From Flaccisagitta enflata (lineage: Eukaryota > Chaetognatha > Sagittoidea > Aphragmophora), in the NCBI GenBank assembly GCA_965153355.1, contig OZ231126.1, positions 46,252,001-46,316,000 of the forward strand: a stretch of DNA of 64,000 bases, given 5' to 3'. The position numbers and the translations under genes were made by a program. Below the pieces are notes generated by a model that had not been told where the DNA came from, made no database searches, and saw only the letters and a list, made by a program, of their open reading frames with translations. Below are positions 9,769 through 32,625 of the stretch, in pieces. Position 1 is the first letter of the stretch. Each line of letters begins with the position of its first letter.

Positions 9769-12084
9769 CTGAAGAAGAGTGGTCGAGAGAAATTGCAGCG
9801 CAGTTGTGATCATGGCTTTCCTGATGGGAATGACGGATCGCCGAGCTGTCGCAGTCGCATTTGCAATGTGCCGAGAGAGAAATCGCCAAATGACCCCATT
9901 TGCAATTGATGTCACCGACGCCGTTTGTAAAAATACGGCGATGAGGTAAATCAAAATTGGTAGTAGGCGACCTCCCTAATAAAGATGTTTCGGATTTGTT
10001 GACACAATGTGAATGGAACAATTAAAAAGATGTAGGTTTTTAGTCGCGTGCTACGCGACTCTACACTCCGCTTTGTCGGTCCGTCCGTCGGTCCGTCAGT
10101 CCGTTCGTCGGTCCGTCCGTCACACTTTACTTTTTTGGCGTTTATGGGTTTTTTGGCTAAACGGCTCCTGCCCAAATGCTCCACTGACCTCAAATATGGC
10201 CCCTGCCCACCCGCACGCGACTGGGGTAGCCGTGTATTCGGCCTTGTTGTCTTGTGCACGGGGTCTGAGAGTCCCTCTTTTGCAATTTTGCACTGTCCCT
10301 CCGATCCGTCTGTCATTCCGTCATGGTCAAGATTATTTGGTGACTGATGCAGTGATGCACCTGCCCGATGCCCATCAGTGCGCGCGACATGAGGATCGAC
10401 CTTGGCCTAGTAAATTGTAAGTAATAAAACGCCATCTCAGTAGCTGTAGCTATAGCACTGTATTGGCGTGGAATCTAAAGTCACCTTGCCGAGGTTCTCG
10501 AATGCATCGGCAACAAGGTCGGGAAAGTAGATGGGGCACCATACAATCGGAGGAAACAAAGAAATGATCCAAATCCAGACCAAAGCCGCGATGAAGGCGC
10601 GGTGATCCATGATCGGGCCTGGTTGGAATCTCATTGACATGATCTGTTGCGGCAAGGTGGGGCATTAACGACAATTTGGGAATCCGAATGTTGAAAGTTG
10701 AAAATGAATTCCAATGCTCAATTTACAAGGGCAATTTATGATTTTGATATGATAAGTGGTCTCCAACAGTAAGTTGGGAGCAATAGGTCAAGTACAAAGA
10801 CAAAGAGGGTGACCTACAGTCACAGTTTGATTGAAGAACCTCAGACTTTGGTTGCTGATGGTCCAAGGATTTGAGTGAATATAAATTTTACAGCAAGTGA
10901 TTTAAAAGTAAGATGACAATGATTGTCCACAGTAGCATGTGGCGCCGTAGCTCAGTTGGTAGAGTACTGGGTCTAAGGAATTAGTTTTTCTCACTTCATA
11001 GTCACAAATTCGAATCCAGAGAGGCATTGCACATTTTTTTTTTGTCCACAGTTGGTTGGAGCCAGGGGGGGCCGGCAACCCCCCAAACATGCCGTAAGAA
11101 TTAATTTTTTTCTTGTTTCACACAAATTCATGTCCAACTAAGAAGAATCTGCTGTCAAATCAATTCTTACGGCCTAGGAAGATAGCTAAAATTGATTTTA
11201 GTAATATCAAAAATCGAGAAAACCAGATTGCAATGGCAATCGTCACAGAAGAGGTTGAGGAAACATTTTAGCGTTCCTAATAAAACGCAGCGAAGGATAA
11301 CTCATCAATGTTTCACTATATGTTTAACTGCACTATGACACACAAAAATCGGGTTTCGTTAGTAATCAAAGATTACAAATTGATCGAAGAATTTCTTGAT
11401 AGTTACTTTTTCTGACCATAAAAAGTTCAAAAATCAAAACTAAGTGGTAGAATTTGTTTCAAAGAAAGTAGTCGTACCCTAAAAAAGCTCTTTAGACATT
11501 ATCAGCCTCCTTCCTCCTCTGGGTTGGAGCTAAAGCTATAAAACTATATTCACTCAATACTCTGGTCCATCAGGTTTAAGAAAAATCATGTTTCGAGCTA
11601 CTTCATCAAAACGATGTACTGTACTATCAGGGGTCTAGGTCTTCACATGCTCAAATTTTGACGAGTATTTTACCTGCTTCGTCCGTAATAATGTCACTAA
11701 CATTTCTGACAAGCTTTCAAACGAATTGTTTGCGACAATGAACATGACGCCAAAAACAATGCATGAGAATCCTTTCAACGAAACTTGTTGCAAAAGACAT
11801 CGAGAAGTGACCACTGCCAAAATACCCACGGTTCCAAAAACCATGTCCCATAACGCCAAATGGAATTGCAACACGTCAAAATGGGATCGATCAGATATTT
11901 TGCCAAGTACCAAGACGATAAAACCATTGGTCAGACAGTTGAAGGTCAAGATGCAACCTTCGAGAAAAAAGCCCAAATAATCTAACCATGAGAAAGTAAC
12001 GAAATTTGCCGTGAGATTTCTGATCATGGATGGAATCTCCGTGGAGGAGTTGGTTCCTAAGGTTTCGTTATACGATAAATTCAT
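9769..12084 (-). CDS. Rhodopsin-like 7TM receptor, exons 1-3 (3' end not found)
   Basis: Three phase-0 exons on the minus strand: 11674-12084 (137 codons, start ATG at 12084), 10485-10643 (53) and 9769-9975 (69), 259 residues in all. Exon 1 has N-glycosylation sites (NLS, NET, NSS, NLT), then TM1 ending in TNGFIVLVLGKI, TM2 near FHLALWDMVFGTVG and TM3. Exon 2 carries TM4 with AALVWIWIISLFPP (Trp-Pro pattern). Exon 3 carries TM5 (LIYLIAVFLQ) and the start of TM6 after a basic loop (ARRSVIPIRKAM). Donors GTAAAA, GTGACT and GTGGAC and acceptors AACAG and TTAG support the joins. An exon with the TM7 NPxxY motif was not recognised before the neighbouring gene, so the model is incomplete or the gene is broken. 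The ligand class cannot be told. Intron 2 carries a G element. Confidence 0.7.
10037..10248 (-). mobile_element. G element, type-a, in receptor intron 2
   Basis: Read in reverse: tail hairpin AGTCGCGTAGCACGCGACT plus A5, (GACS)n core, CAGGAGCC block, head CAGTCGCGTGCGGGTGGGC. The head AGTCGCGTGC matches the complement of the tail's right arm. Confidence 0.85.
10942..11030 (+). other. tRNA-like sequence (SINE head or tRNA pseudogene)
   Basis: TAGCTCAGTTGGTAGAGT is an excellent tRNA D-arm/A box. About 55 bp later AATTCGAATCC matches a B box and T-loop. The acceptor arms do not pair (GCGCCG against GAGGCA) and there is no clean anticodon stem, so a functional tRNA is unlikely. T runs follow at 11031. 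It is best read as a tRNA-derived pseudogene or the head of a short interspersed element. Confidence 0.5.
11031..11634. other. Receptor intron 1 sequence, nothing recognised
   Basis: A/T-rich sequence inside the putative receptor intron 1, without a supported exon, RNA gene or repeat. Confidence 0.35.
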
Positions 12085-12915
12085 CGTTTCCCGACAATGA
12101 GAAAAAGATCGCAGAGCAACTTAGCTTTGAAGTGCGAAAGTGCATCTAGAACTGAGATACGTTAAGGTAACGCGAACAACGCGTGATTTACTAGCTTGGG
12201 GCAATTTTTCCTATAAAGTGGGCCGGCTGAAAAACATGATTTGGCGGCAATAAAAACACTGTTTTTTTCCACCAATTATTCTGTTGATGATGAAAGCTGT
12301 TCTAAGACATCCCTTGGGACAAAGTGCCTAACATACATCCTTCAAATTCACGATTTTGATAGGTTAGGTGGCCAAAAGTAGAGCCAAAACAGCCCATTTT
12401 CCCTGTCACACTTGTGTCACACTTCTATCTACCACGATAAAAACATAAAAAAATTGTCAAGCCTTACCAACGATAGGTCATTTTTGTACCATTGCCATCC
12501 CTAAAGAAGCATCATAAATTTGATGGTGACTGGTGGACATTTACTATGCGGAAATTTCATTCATAGTTGATTTGTTGAAAATGATAAAATATCTCATCTT
12601 GATATAGTAATATGCAATACATAGAAAAGCATATCTTTAACTATGATGTAGAATTTCCTTTTTTCCCCTGTTTAGTAAAGGCATAACCCAGGTTACATGC
12701 CAAATTTCAGAACTTCATGTCATTTTTAGCCAAAGATATTGATTTTTTAAAAAAGTGTCCTATCGAGTTAACACCTTGTCACACTATGTCACACTGTTTT
12801 TCACAAAAATTTATATAATTGAACACAGTTCAAGACTGTAAGTGATTTTTTCAGTTTGACTTGAAAGAGTATCAAATTCTGAGCCTGTTACCAAAATTTT
12901 AAGCTGATAGATGCA
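12085..12915. other. A/T-rich DNA upstream of receptor, no gene seen
   Basis: No coding frame or repeat with clear ends. Core promoter motifs for the receptor gene could not be recognised. Confidence 0.35.
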
Positions 12916-13215
12916 CAGGCGTGTATAATGTTGAGTATTCCCCCCCCCCCCGGTGGGGGGGGGAATAAAATCAAAAGCTTGAAAAAAAAGAAAAAAGAAA
13001 ATTTTTGAAGATTTAACACTTTTCGCAGTACCAAAAGGTAAAATGTAATTACTACAACACAATTTAACACTATTAAAACCTAAAATATACTGTTTTATAG
13101 CTTTGAGGGTAAAAAAATCAATGATTTTGTAACGCAACATGACGCGTCGCGGGGAAGAAAATCAAATGCAGGGGGGGGAATAAAATCAAATGCCACTCAA
13201 CATTATACACCCCTG
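12916..13215. mobile_element. hAT-type MITE
   Basis: 300 bp with terminal inverted repeats CAGGCGTGTATAATGTTGAG and CTCAACATTATACACCCCTG. It is flanked by the exact 8-bp duplication TAGATGCA at 12908-12915 and 13216-13223. The CAGGSGTG end plus the 8-bp duplication is the hAT signature. Both sub-ends carry G/C homopolymers (12940-12962 and 13171-13180). No transposase is present. Confidence 0.9.
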
Positions 13216-13258
13216 TAGATGCAACTATCAGTGAATCACATTATTTTTTTCAATGTTC

Positions 13259-14075
13259 GGGAAAAAAGTCGAAGTCTGTCTTCGACTTTTTGACATATTC
13301 GAGAGAAACAGGGTTTTCATTTTCTTATGCGAAAGTTGGGGAACTCATCCGGCTGATTGAGGCCTCCAATGAAATTCATAGGGTAAGTAAATTTAATAAT
13401 TCTCTTTCATTTGGCGCCAAGCAGAAGTCTCTGGGACAAATATTTTTCGCGCTATGATTTTTTAAAGATTTATTTATGAAAAATAAAAATAGAATTTTTT
13501 TTTTATTTTTTAAGATTTTGTGTAGGATCAATAAAGGAGTGTATATATGTTTACTTGAGCATGCAAATACAAAAAAACATGTTTATGAGCACAACTGCTC
13601 ATCTGTGAGGGCATTTTTGAGCATTTTAGCTCATTTAGCTCACTTGGCTTAGTCTATTCTTTCTGATTTCAAAAACAACAAATGAATAAATATTTTCATA
13701 CTTGTTTAAGCAAACAAAATAAAAAAAAACATGTCAGTGAGCAGAGCTGCTCATCTATAGGGGCATTTACAATTATTCTAGCTCATTTAGCTCATTTACC
13801 TTGCTCTTTTACTCTGATTTTAAATAGGATAAATACAATAATGTTTAGACCTTAGCATGCAAATACAATAAAGCATGTCAGTGAGCAAGGCTGGTTGTCT
13901 GGTTGAATTTGAATATTTTAGCTCATCTAGCTCATTTGGCTCAGTCCTATTTTTCTCTGATTTTCAGTACAATCAATACATACAATTGCTTTTGATTTGA
14001 TCTAACAAATAAAAAAAATTCAGTGACTAAAGATAAAAGCATGGTGAAAAGTGACCAATGCTTACGACTTTTTTC
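13259..14075 (+). mobile_element. M-family repeat, near full length
   Basis: Starts GGGAAAAAAGTCGAAGTC and ends CTTACGACTTTTTTCC. The interior has several spaced blocks of GCTCATCTG followed by TAGCTCATTTAGCTC. It matches 6000-6806 in the opposite orientation and 2833-4880 in the same orientation. No protein is encoded. Confidence 0.72.
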
Positions 14076-14303
14076 CTCACGGCGACAGCCGCCATTACTG
14101 GTAACTCAATCAGGCGGTTGATTTTGGCCAGGCCGGTTTATAGGAGAAACTGCCTTGGCGATTGAATTTATTGATTCCCCGATCACGAAATCAGGCAATG
14201 CAAGGGACGTTCATGATGCCCCAGAACGTCTCAGATAGCGTCGGTCTTGGATTCCAAAGCAAGGAAAAGAAAAAAACAAAAACAAAATCCATGAGTATAC
14301 ATA

Positions 14304-14909
14304 CTACCTAGGAAATAATTATAGCACCAAAATAAGTTTCAGCCCATTACTGGACTATAAAAGTACAAGAAAAGGTTTGCAGGCGTCTTGATGTTTTGTG
14401 TGTCATCTTTCCTGTCCAGTAACTAATTGCACTAATGGCGGCATCAATCGTTTTTAGGCTTTTACTGTCAAATGGTCTGGCATGTTCCAGCGCATTCAGC
14501 GTGGCTTTCTGAAAAAGTCAATCTGAGGAGCGCATTACAGTCCATGTTTATGACGTCTTTATGAGCTCATTTTGAGCGTGAGTCCCTTTGAAGTAAGTGA
14601 ATGCAGTCGTGTACATCATGTATCAAGAAGAAGAAAAATCTGCCAAAAAAGTCCAAATAAAAATCAGCTATGACTCATTAAAGTTGGCACCAAAAACGAA
14701 TCAAAAAGCTTTTTACAAAATAGCATCTGATATCTATTCACGTTTTTGATTGTAACTTTTAAACAGATTGAGCTGGAAGGTTCTGCTTGGTCTTGATCGA
14801 AAGATAATTTCTTGGAGATCGTTTTTTTTTTTTTTAAAAGTTAAATTCATTAAGATTAACACAAAGTTATAGAAGGTTTATCTTGGTGCTATGAATATTT
14901 CCTAGGTAG
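14304..14909. mobile_element. TA-flanked MITE
   Basis: The terminal inverted repeat CTACCTAGGAAATA(A/T) continues through TAGCACCAA on both sides (about 33 bp, imperfect). TA lies directly outside each end, fitting Tc1/mariner-type insertion. The interior holds no transposase. Confidence 0.8.
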
Positions 14910-15221
14910 TAGTCTTGCTTTTAAAACCTCTTTGCCCCAAACAAATTGTTGCTGTGAAATGGAAAAAATGATTTCTATCATGTGATTTTTGTTTTACTAA
15001 AGACAATGACAATAGTCAATTGTTTAGCTATTTTCAGTCTTAAAACTGCCAAGGGACATCTCATGGCATTAAGAGGCAATTACAGACCTGCACCCATATC
15101 CTAAATACATGAAATACATTTTGAAAACAAAAAGAAATTGGCTCTTATTTGAAAAATCAATAAAGGACACAAGAATTGATCTTTTACACTTGTCTTAATT
15201 GATACATTTGTTATCTTATTC
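14910..15221. other. No gene recognised
   Basis: A/T-rich DNA without a supported frame or repeat end. Confidence 0.35.
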
Positions 15222-15371
15222 TTTTTAGTCGCGGACACGCGACTCTACATCTTGCCGTGTCAGTTGGTCCGTCGGTTCGTCCCTCTGTCACATTTTTGAA
15301 CTGCGATCCGTTTTCGCATTACTGCTCCTACCCAACCGTCCGCGACTAGATTGCCGTGTATCCGGCCTTGC
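15222..15371 (-). mobile_element. G element, short copy
   Basis: In reverse it reads tail hairpin AGTCGCGTGTCCGCGACT plus A5, a short (GACS)n core, then head AGTCGCGGACGGTTGGG and GGCCGGATACACGGC. Head and tail carry matching GGAC variants. Confidence 0.82.
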
Positions 15372-16093
15372 TTTAATTTGAGAATGATTCAGCTTAAAGG
15401 GGGATTTTATTCAGTTAGTATTCGAGGGATGGTTAAGCCGAAAAAAGATAAAGCGGTTTGCATAATGTCGAGCAAAGGCTTAACAATTGTTGCTCTGACT
15501 GGTTTGACCTCATTTAAGATTTTTGATATTCATGTTTACGTTAATAGATCGAAGATCGGAGCTTCTCTGCCAAGTTAATCTCAGAATGCATCAACAATAA
15601 GAACAAATATATCTGAGTAGTACTAACACGCTCATTGATAATAAAAGTTAGTGATGATACGCGAAAAATATTCTCTCGCTGACTAGCTACACCATGTGAC
15701 TGCAAAATGATTGGAATTTTGGAAATATAGGTCAAATTCGAATTACCAATTCTCTTAACGTTTCATTCATTATCAAGAACGAGACTGCCACTAACGACAA
15801 CAAAAGGTTAATCAAAATGCAGCCGTGAAGGTATCCGAATGAAAGAATGAAAGCAAAATATTGAATTAGACTCATTTTATGACAATCTCTTTAATAGATT
15901 CATTCCATCCATCCGTCCGTCCATCCGTCCGTCCGCGCCCGTCCGACCGTTTAAGCATGGAAAGCAGTGAGAAATGGTCGACCCAGCAAAAAATACAAAA
16001 CAAAGAAAAACAAACAATGAAACCAAATAAACGAAGAAGCAGTATCAGACACATCAGTTCAAATTTCATCTCACTGTTCCAGCAAAAAAAATT
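15372..16093. other. 3' flank of SLC22 gene, no gene recognised
   Basis: A/T-rich, with a (CCGT)n-like patch at 15905-15950. No clear coding signal. Confidence 0.35.
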
Positions 16094-28401
<12,308 letters not shown>

Positions 28402-29602
28402 CTTTTTATGGTTTCTGCAATTTTGATACTTTTATTGTTCAAAAGTTGGAAAGGACAGCATCCGGTTTTTGGTTCGTTTGTTTTTCATTTGTTTTTTTTT
28501 CCTTCGTTTCGATCTTTTTGTTCTTTGTTTTGTCTTTTGTTTTTTATTTTTGTCTTTTTTTTTTTTTTTTGTCTTTTTTTTTTGGTTGTTCCTTAGCTTC
28601 CTTATGTATTCTTGTTCCACCCGTTTCACTTTTTTCTCTTCTGGATTCAATTTGGAGTTAATAAAAACGGGATTACTTAATTAAAAGACGAATCAATTTC
28701 ATTATGATTTATGAATTTTGACTGGCTGACTGAGTACGAAACTATTGTGTGAGCAACAAAACCTTGGGTCACACGATCACTTGTCAGAAATTGTCGTCTA
28801 CGTGTCCTTTTTTTAAACTCGAGAGTCTCTTTAGAACGAAAGGAGTTAAAGTTTGACTTGATTCTAGGGAAATTCAAGAATCTTAACTCCAGAAACGAGG
28901 CAAGAAAAAAAATGGATCTTTACATTTCGTGTCGAGGATTTTCATTATGTTGATTCCAATTCTTCTAGATAATGTATTTGTATTCAAACCGTGTCGATGC
29001 CGCGAGGCTAGGAGTCAGTTTTGAACGTGTATCGCGTTACAGCTATATACAGCTAAATACAGCTAGGAACATTCTTCATACATTTTTGCTACGCTGTCTT
29101 TCGCAATAGCGTTGTCCCTGAAAAAGCATTGCCTTAAAGAGCAATGCGCGAAAAAGTAGTAAGGAGAGCCAATTTGAATTGTTGTTTGTTTGCACGTTTG
29201 TTGCAAGTAGTAAACATGTATAAGGCAAAATGTCATCATCAGAGCTCACGTGCTCCTTTGTGATAAGAATCTGCTTTATCGAAAAATTTCGCCAACTGAG
29301 AAAAGTGAGGCTCAGCCATTTATCTACATTTGACAACAAAAGTAAAGTGGGAACATATGGCTTGATTTCTCAACGACAGTTGTCGCGGTTCCCAGTGAGA
29401 GACGTTCACTCGGGCCAGGAAAAAAATGTGAAAGTAAAAGAGGATAGATTGATTCATAGCAACAGATAGAAAGATAAATAGACAGATTTAAAGACAGATA
29501 CGTAAGCAAATAGACAAAAAGATAGATGGACAGAAAGACAATCGTATACTTCATGAAGAGATAGATGGTTAGTGCGATAGAAGAAAAGAAGAAAGATAAG
29601 AA
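28402..29602. other. SLC22 5' flank; T-rich tract, no gene seen
   Basis: Presumed promoter/5' UTR region of the SLC22 gene, with a T-rich low-complexity stretch at 28480-28640. No TATA box or CpG-rich promoter could be chosen with confidence. No other exon is supported. Confidence 0.35.
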
Positions 29603-29812
29603 ACAAGTGACGCGGGGTAACAATGACGTCGCGGACGCGGACGGGTGTCAAGGCGATCCAATTCCGATCCACCCCACACACAAACAATGAGAATCCAAAA
29701 CACTCGTTTTTCCACTCAATCAAGAAAAGAAGAAAACAAGAGAAAAAGAAAGAAAGAAGAAAAAGAGAGAAAAAGAAAGAAAGAAAGAAAGAAAGAACGA
29801 AAGAAAGAACGA

Positions 29813-29896
<84 letters not shown>

Positions 29897-30053
29897 AAAC
29901 AAGGCCGGATCCACGGCAATCCAGTCGCGGACGGTTTGGCAGGGGCGGTGCGAAAACCGCTCGGAATTCAAAAATGTGACGGACGGTCGGACCTGCCGAC
30001 CGACCTACCGACCGACACGACAAGGTGTAGAGTCGCGTGTCCGCGACTAAAAA
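29603..30053 (+). mobile_element. G element(s) with (GAAA)n insertion
   Basis: A type-b head at 29603-29670 (AACAAGTGACGCGGGGTAAC), a (GAAA)n tract at 29738-29897, then a complete type-a copy at 29898-30053 with head AGTCGCGGACGGTTTGGCAG and tail GTCGCGTGTCCGCGACT plus A5. It may be two copies joined or one copy rearranged by the tetranucleotide expansion. Confidence 0.8.
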
Positions 30054-30074
30054 GAATGAAAGAAACAAGTCATC

Positions 30075-30427
30075 AAAGGATCGGTACCCCATGCCCTGCT
30101 TGGAGTGATTGCTGAAGAGGTGGAGTGAGGGCACAGGGGTGAATTTCTATATGTCCTGAAAGGGCATATTTGAGGCCTTTGAAGCAATTTAACATGATAT
30201 TCAAATTTCAATGGGAGTTTTTCTTTTTTTCAATTTCTCATCAATTTGCCATGTTATTCAACGGAAATTTTACATTCTTTTCATTTTTCATCAATTTTCC
30301 ATGTTATTCAATATGAAGTTTCGCATTTTATTCAATAGTCTTATTTCAGAAAGTTAGAAGCTTGGGGAACGTGCGTAACGGTTCACCCTGTGTCCTACAG
30401 GACACGGCCTTTAGGGCCGCTGCCCCG
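30075..30427 (+). mobile_element. F element copy 4, ending in (GAAA)n
   Basis: It starts near GGTACCCCATGCCCTGCTTG and ends GTGTCCTACAGGACACGGCC with GGGCCGCTGCCC. The interior repeats CCATGTTATTCAA as in F copy 1. The A-rich tail runs into the tetranucleotide array. Confidence 0.65.
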
Positions 30428-30452
30428 GAAAGAAAAAAGAAAAGGAAAGAAA

Positions 30453-30493
<41 letters not shown>

Positions 30494-30612
30494 GAGAAAG
30501 AAAGAAAGAAAAAGAAAGAAAGAAAAAAAGAAAGAAAGAAAGAAAGAAAAAAAATAAATGAAAAGAAAGAAAAAAGAAAAAGAAAAGAAAAAGAAAGAAA
30601 AAGAAAAAGAAA

Positions 30613-30652
<40 letters not shown>

Positions 30653-30707
30653 GGGAACGAAAGAAAGAAAAAAAGATTGAAAGAAACAAGGAAAGAAAGA
30701 AAGAAAA

Positions 30708-30755
<48 letters not shown>

Positions 30756-30769
30756 AAAAGAAAAAAATA

Positions 30770-30845
<76 letters not shown>

Positions 30846-30899
30846 GAGAAAGAGAGAAAGAAAGAGAGAAAGAAAGAAAAAGGATGAAAGAAAAAAGGA

Positions 30900-30974
<75 letters not shown>

Positions 30975-30984
30975 TAAGAAAGGA
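30428..30984. repeat. (GAAA)n array
   Basis: About 550 bp of GAAA units with interruptions; the Lys/Arg and Phe/Leu/Ser frames over it are artefacts. Confidence 0.95.
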
Positions 30985-31103
30985 AGTACGGTAACTGACG
31001 GGAAACCGCTTGGTAATAGAAATCTGATGTTTGTTCTTGATCAAGCCCGCCAACAGTGCAGTGCAGTGCAGTGTTTACACAAATACATTTTAGAGCCAAA
31101 ACT

Positions 31104-31300
31104 ACAGTTACACCCCGGTACACCGTACCCAAAAATTATGGAAATCCGCCTATTGCAAATATAAAATGCTTTTCCCCTCAGGCCATTTCTTTTTTATCTC
31201 TCATGTGGGCCATAATGTAGATCCGCGTATAACAAAAAATAGAAAAAAGAAAATTATTTGGTCCTTTGACATCCGTTATTGCGGGTTTGTCTTTACTTTT
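31104..31300. mobile_element. Degenerate pogo/Tigger-like MITE
   Basis: The left end TACAGTTACACCCCGG and internal CCGTTATTGCGGGTTTG resemble the better element at 56696-56855. The right end is eroded. Confidence 0.4.
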
Positions 31301-31372
31301 ATTCTGTTTGACGTTAATTCCAACCCTCCGTGTCGGCTTCTTCTGTCTAGGTCACAAAGGAAAGACTGCATT

Positions 31373-31920
31373 TGTGTGATATTCGATGCGCTTTCTGTAG
31401 CCCCGCCATCTTTAGCCTATCATTAGCCTCGTGGTTTAAGCCTCGTGAATGTTCAGTTGCCGTTCACTCGTCGTTCATTGGCTGACGTCATCATGGTTGT
31501 ATTCATCCGCGCACACTTTATCGTTATTGCCATATTTGGGCATTGCGTCACCCGTTTTGAACCGCTTCACTGTCGCTCTAGAAGTATCTATGCGCGTGGG
31601 TGAGGGTTGAGTTTGGGAACTATTTTTTGTATTTGCTCTTAAATACCGGAGCGCGTGGTCGTTTGTCAGTAGCAGTTCGTGGTGTAGTGTGGAACCGTCC
31701 GACCATAGTAAGTTGAAGTTGATATTGAATTGTGTGTATTAAATTGTTTGTATTTCTTTACGCCCCTTAACAAGGCCTAATGGTTTCTCCCCCTTTTTTT
31801 GTCCCTTTTTGTAGATTTGACGTGTCGATGCGATGAAATAAATGTTTTTGATTCAACCACGTGCTTTTCGATAGACGGAAAGGATAAGCTACTCAATTCT
31901 CACGCTAGAAATATCCAATA
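31373..31920 (+). repeat. BEL/Pao 5' LTR
   Basis: 548 bp, TGTGTGATATTC to ATATCCAATA. Near-identical to the 3' LTR (two substitutions seen by eye, near 31495 and 31512). U3 holds an inverted CCAAT box (ATTGG) next to a CRE palindrome TGACGTCA (31483-31490). A TTAAATA box (31639) lies about 27 bp upstream of an Inr-like TCAGT (31666-31670), a probable start of R. AATAAA at 31837-31842 is a probable polyadenylation signal. A target duplication GCATT precedes it (31368-31372). Confidence 0.95.
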
Positions 31921-32625
31921 GTCAAATTATGTGGACTTCGCCGCTCTTTTCTCATCGTCCTTCGATCCAGTGAAATTATCGGACAATCGTCGCGGACCCG
32001 TCTATCGTCGCGGACCCGTCAATCGCCGTGGTCCTGTCAATCGCGCCTTTTGTTCTCAAGAGGAAAAGAAAGTTTTGTCCTCGTCGCATCGGAGATTCCC
32101 AAAACGCGGCTCTCTCTGTCTCTCTCCTTCCCTCACTGCCGGACCGAGAAAAACAAACGGAAAAATCGCGAGTCTGGAGTGGGGAGAATTAAAAGTTTTC
32201 CGTCAGCTTCTAAAGGGAGAAAACAAGTAAGAAGTCAGCCTACCGCCCGCTGCTTCTACATCGCCGCTAAAACGCCTAAAAGTAAAGTAATAACGTGATT
32301 TCAAGTGAAAGTTAATCCGTTGTTCATCGTGTTTAAGTGAACACGTGGGCCATCGTGAGTTGATCTTGCATTGGCCCAAAGTCGGAAAGGTTGTACCTCC
32401 TCTTTCTCCGTTCGTCCATTCATCAAGTATATCTCCGTCTCTTAATCCATCCATTGTCCGTCGGTCCAAACATCGGTGTAAGTCATCGTAGTTTGGTCCG
32501 TCATCGCTAATCTCTATCTCTTTCTTCGTCACTGGGGAAAAGTAACCCGACGCTTCCATTGTTGTTCATCGTTCAATTGACTGTTGTTCTCCGACGATTG
32601 ATTGTTGCCTATCGCCGCCTGAGTA
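31921..32625 (+). other. BEL/Pao leader (untranslated)
   Basis: Non-coding leader between the LTR and gag. It has three degenerate copies of CGTCGCGGACCCGTCTAT near 31985-32045. Expected to hold the primer-binding site and packaging signal, neither of which I can assign. Confidence 0.6.

Noticed and set aside
30346-31132. Frames of about 240 codons rich in Phe/Leu/Ser or Lys/Arg
   Set aside because: Produced by (GAAA)n in all frames; the same artefact occurs at 29716-29979, 43147-43539 and 44028-44531.
31931-32230. 99-codon frame upstream of gag in the BEL/Pao leader
   Set aside because: Overlaps the leader with CGTCGCGGACC repeats; no retroelement domain, and other BEL/Pao elements start gag from the following frame.
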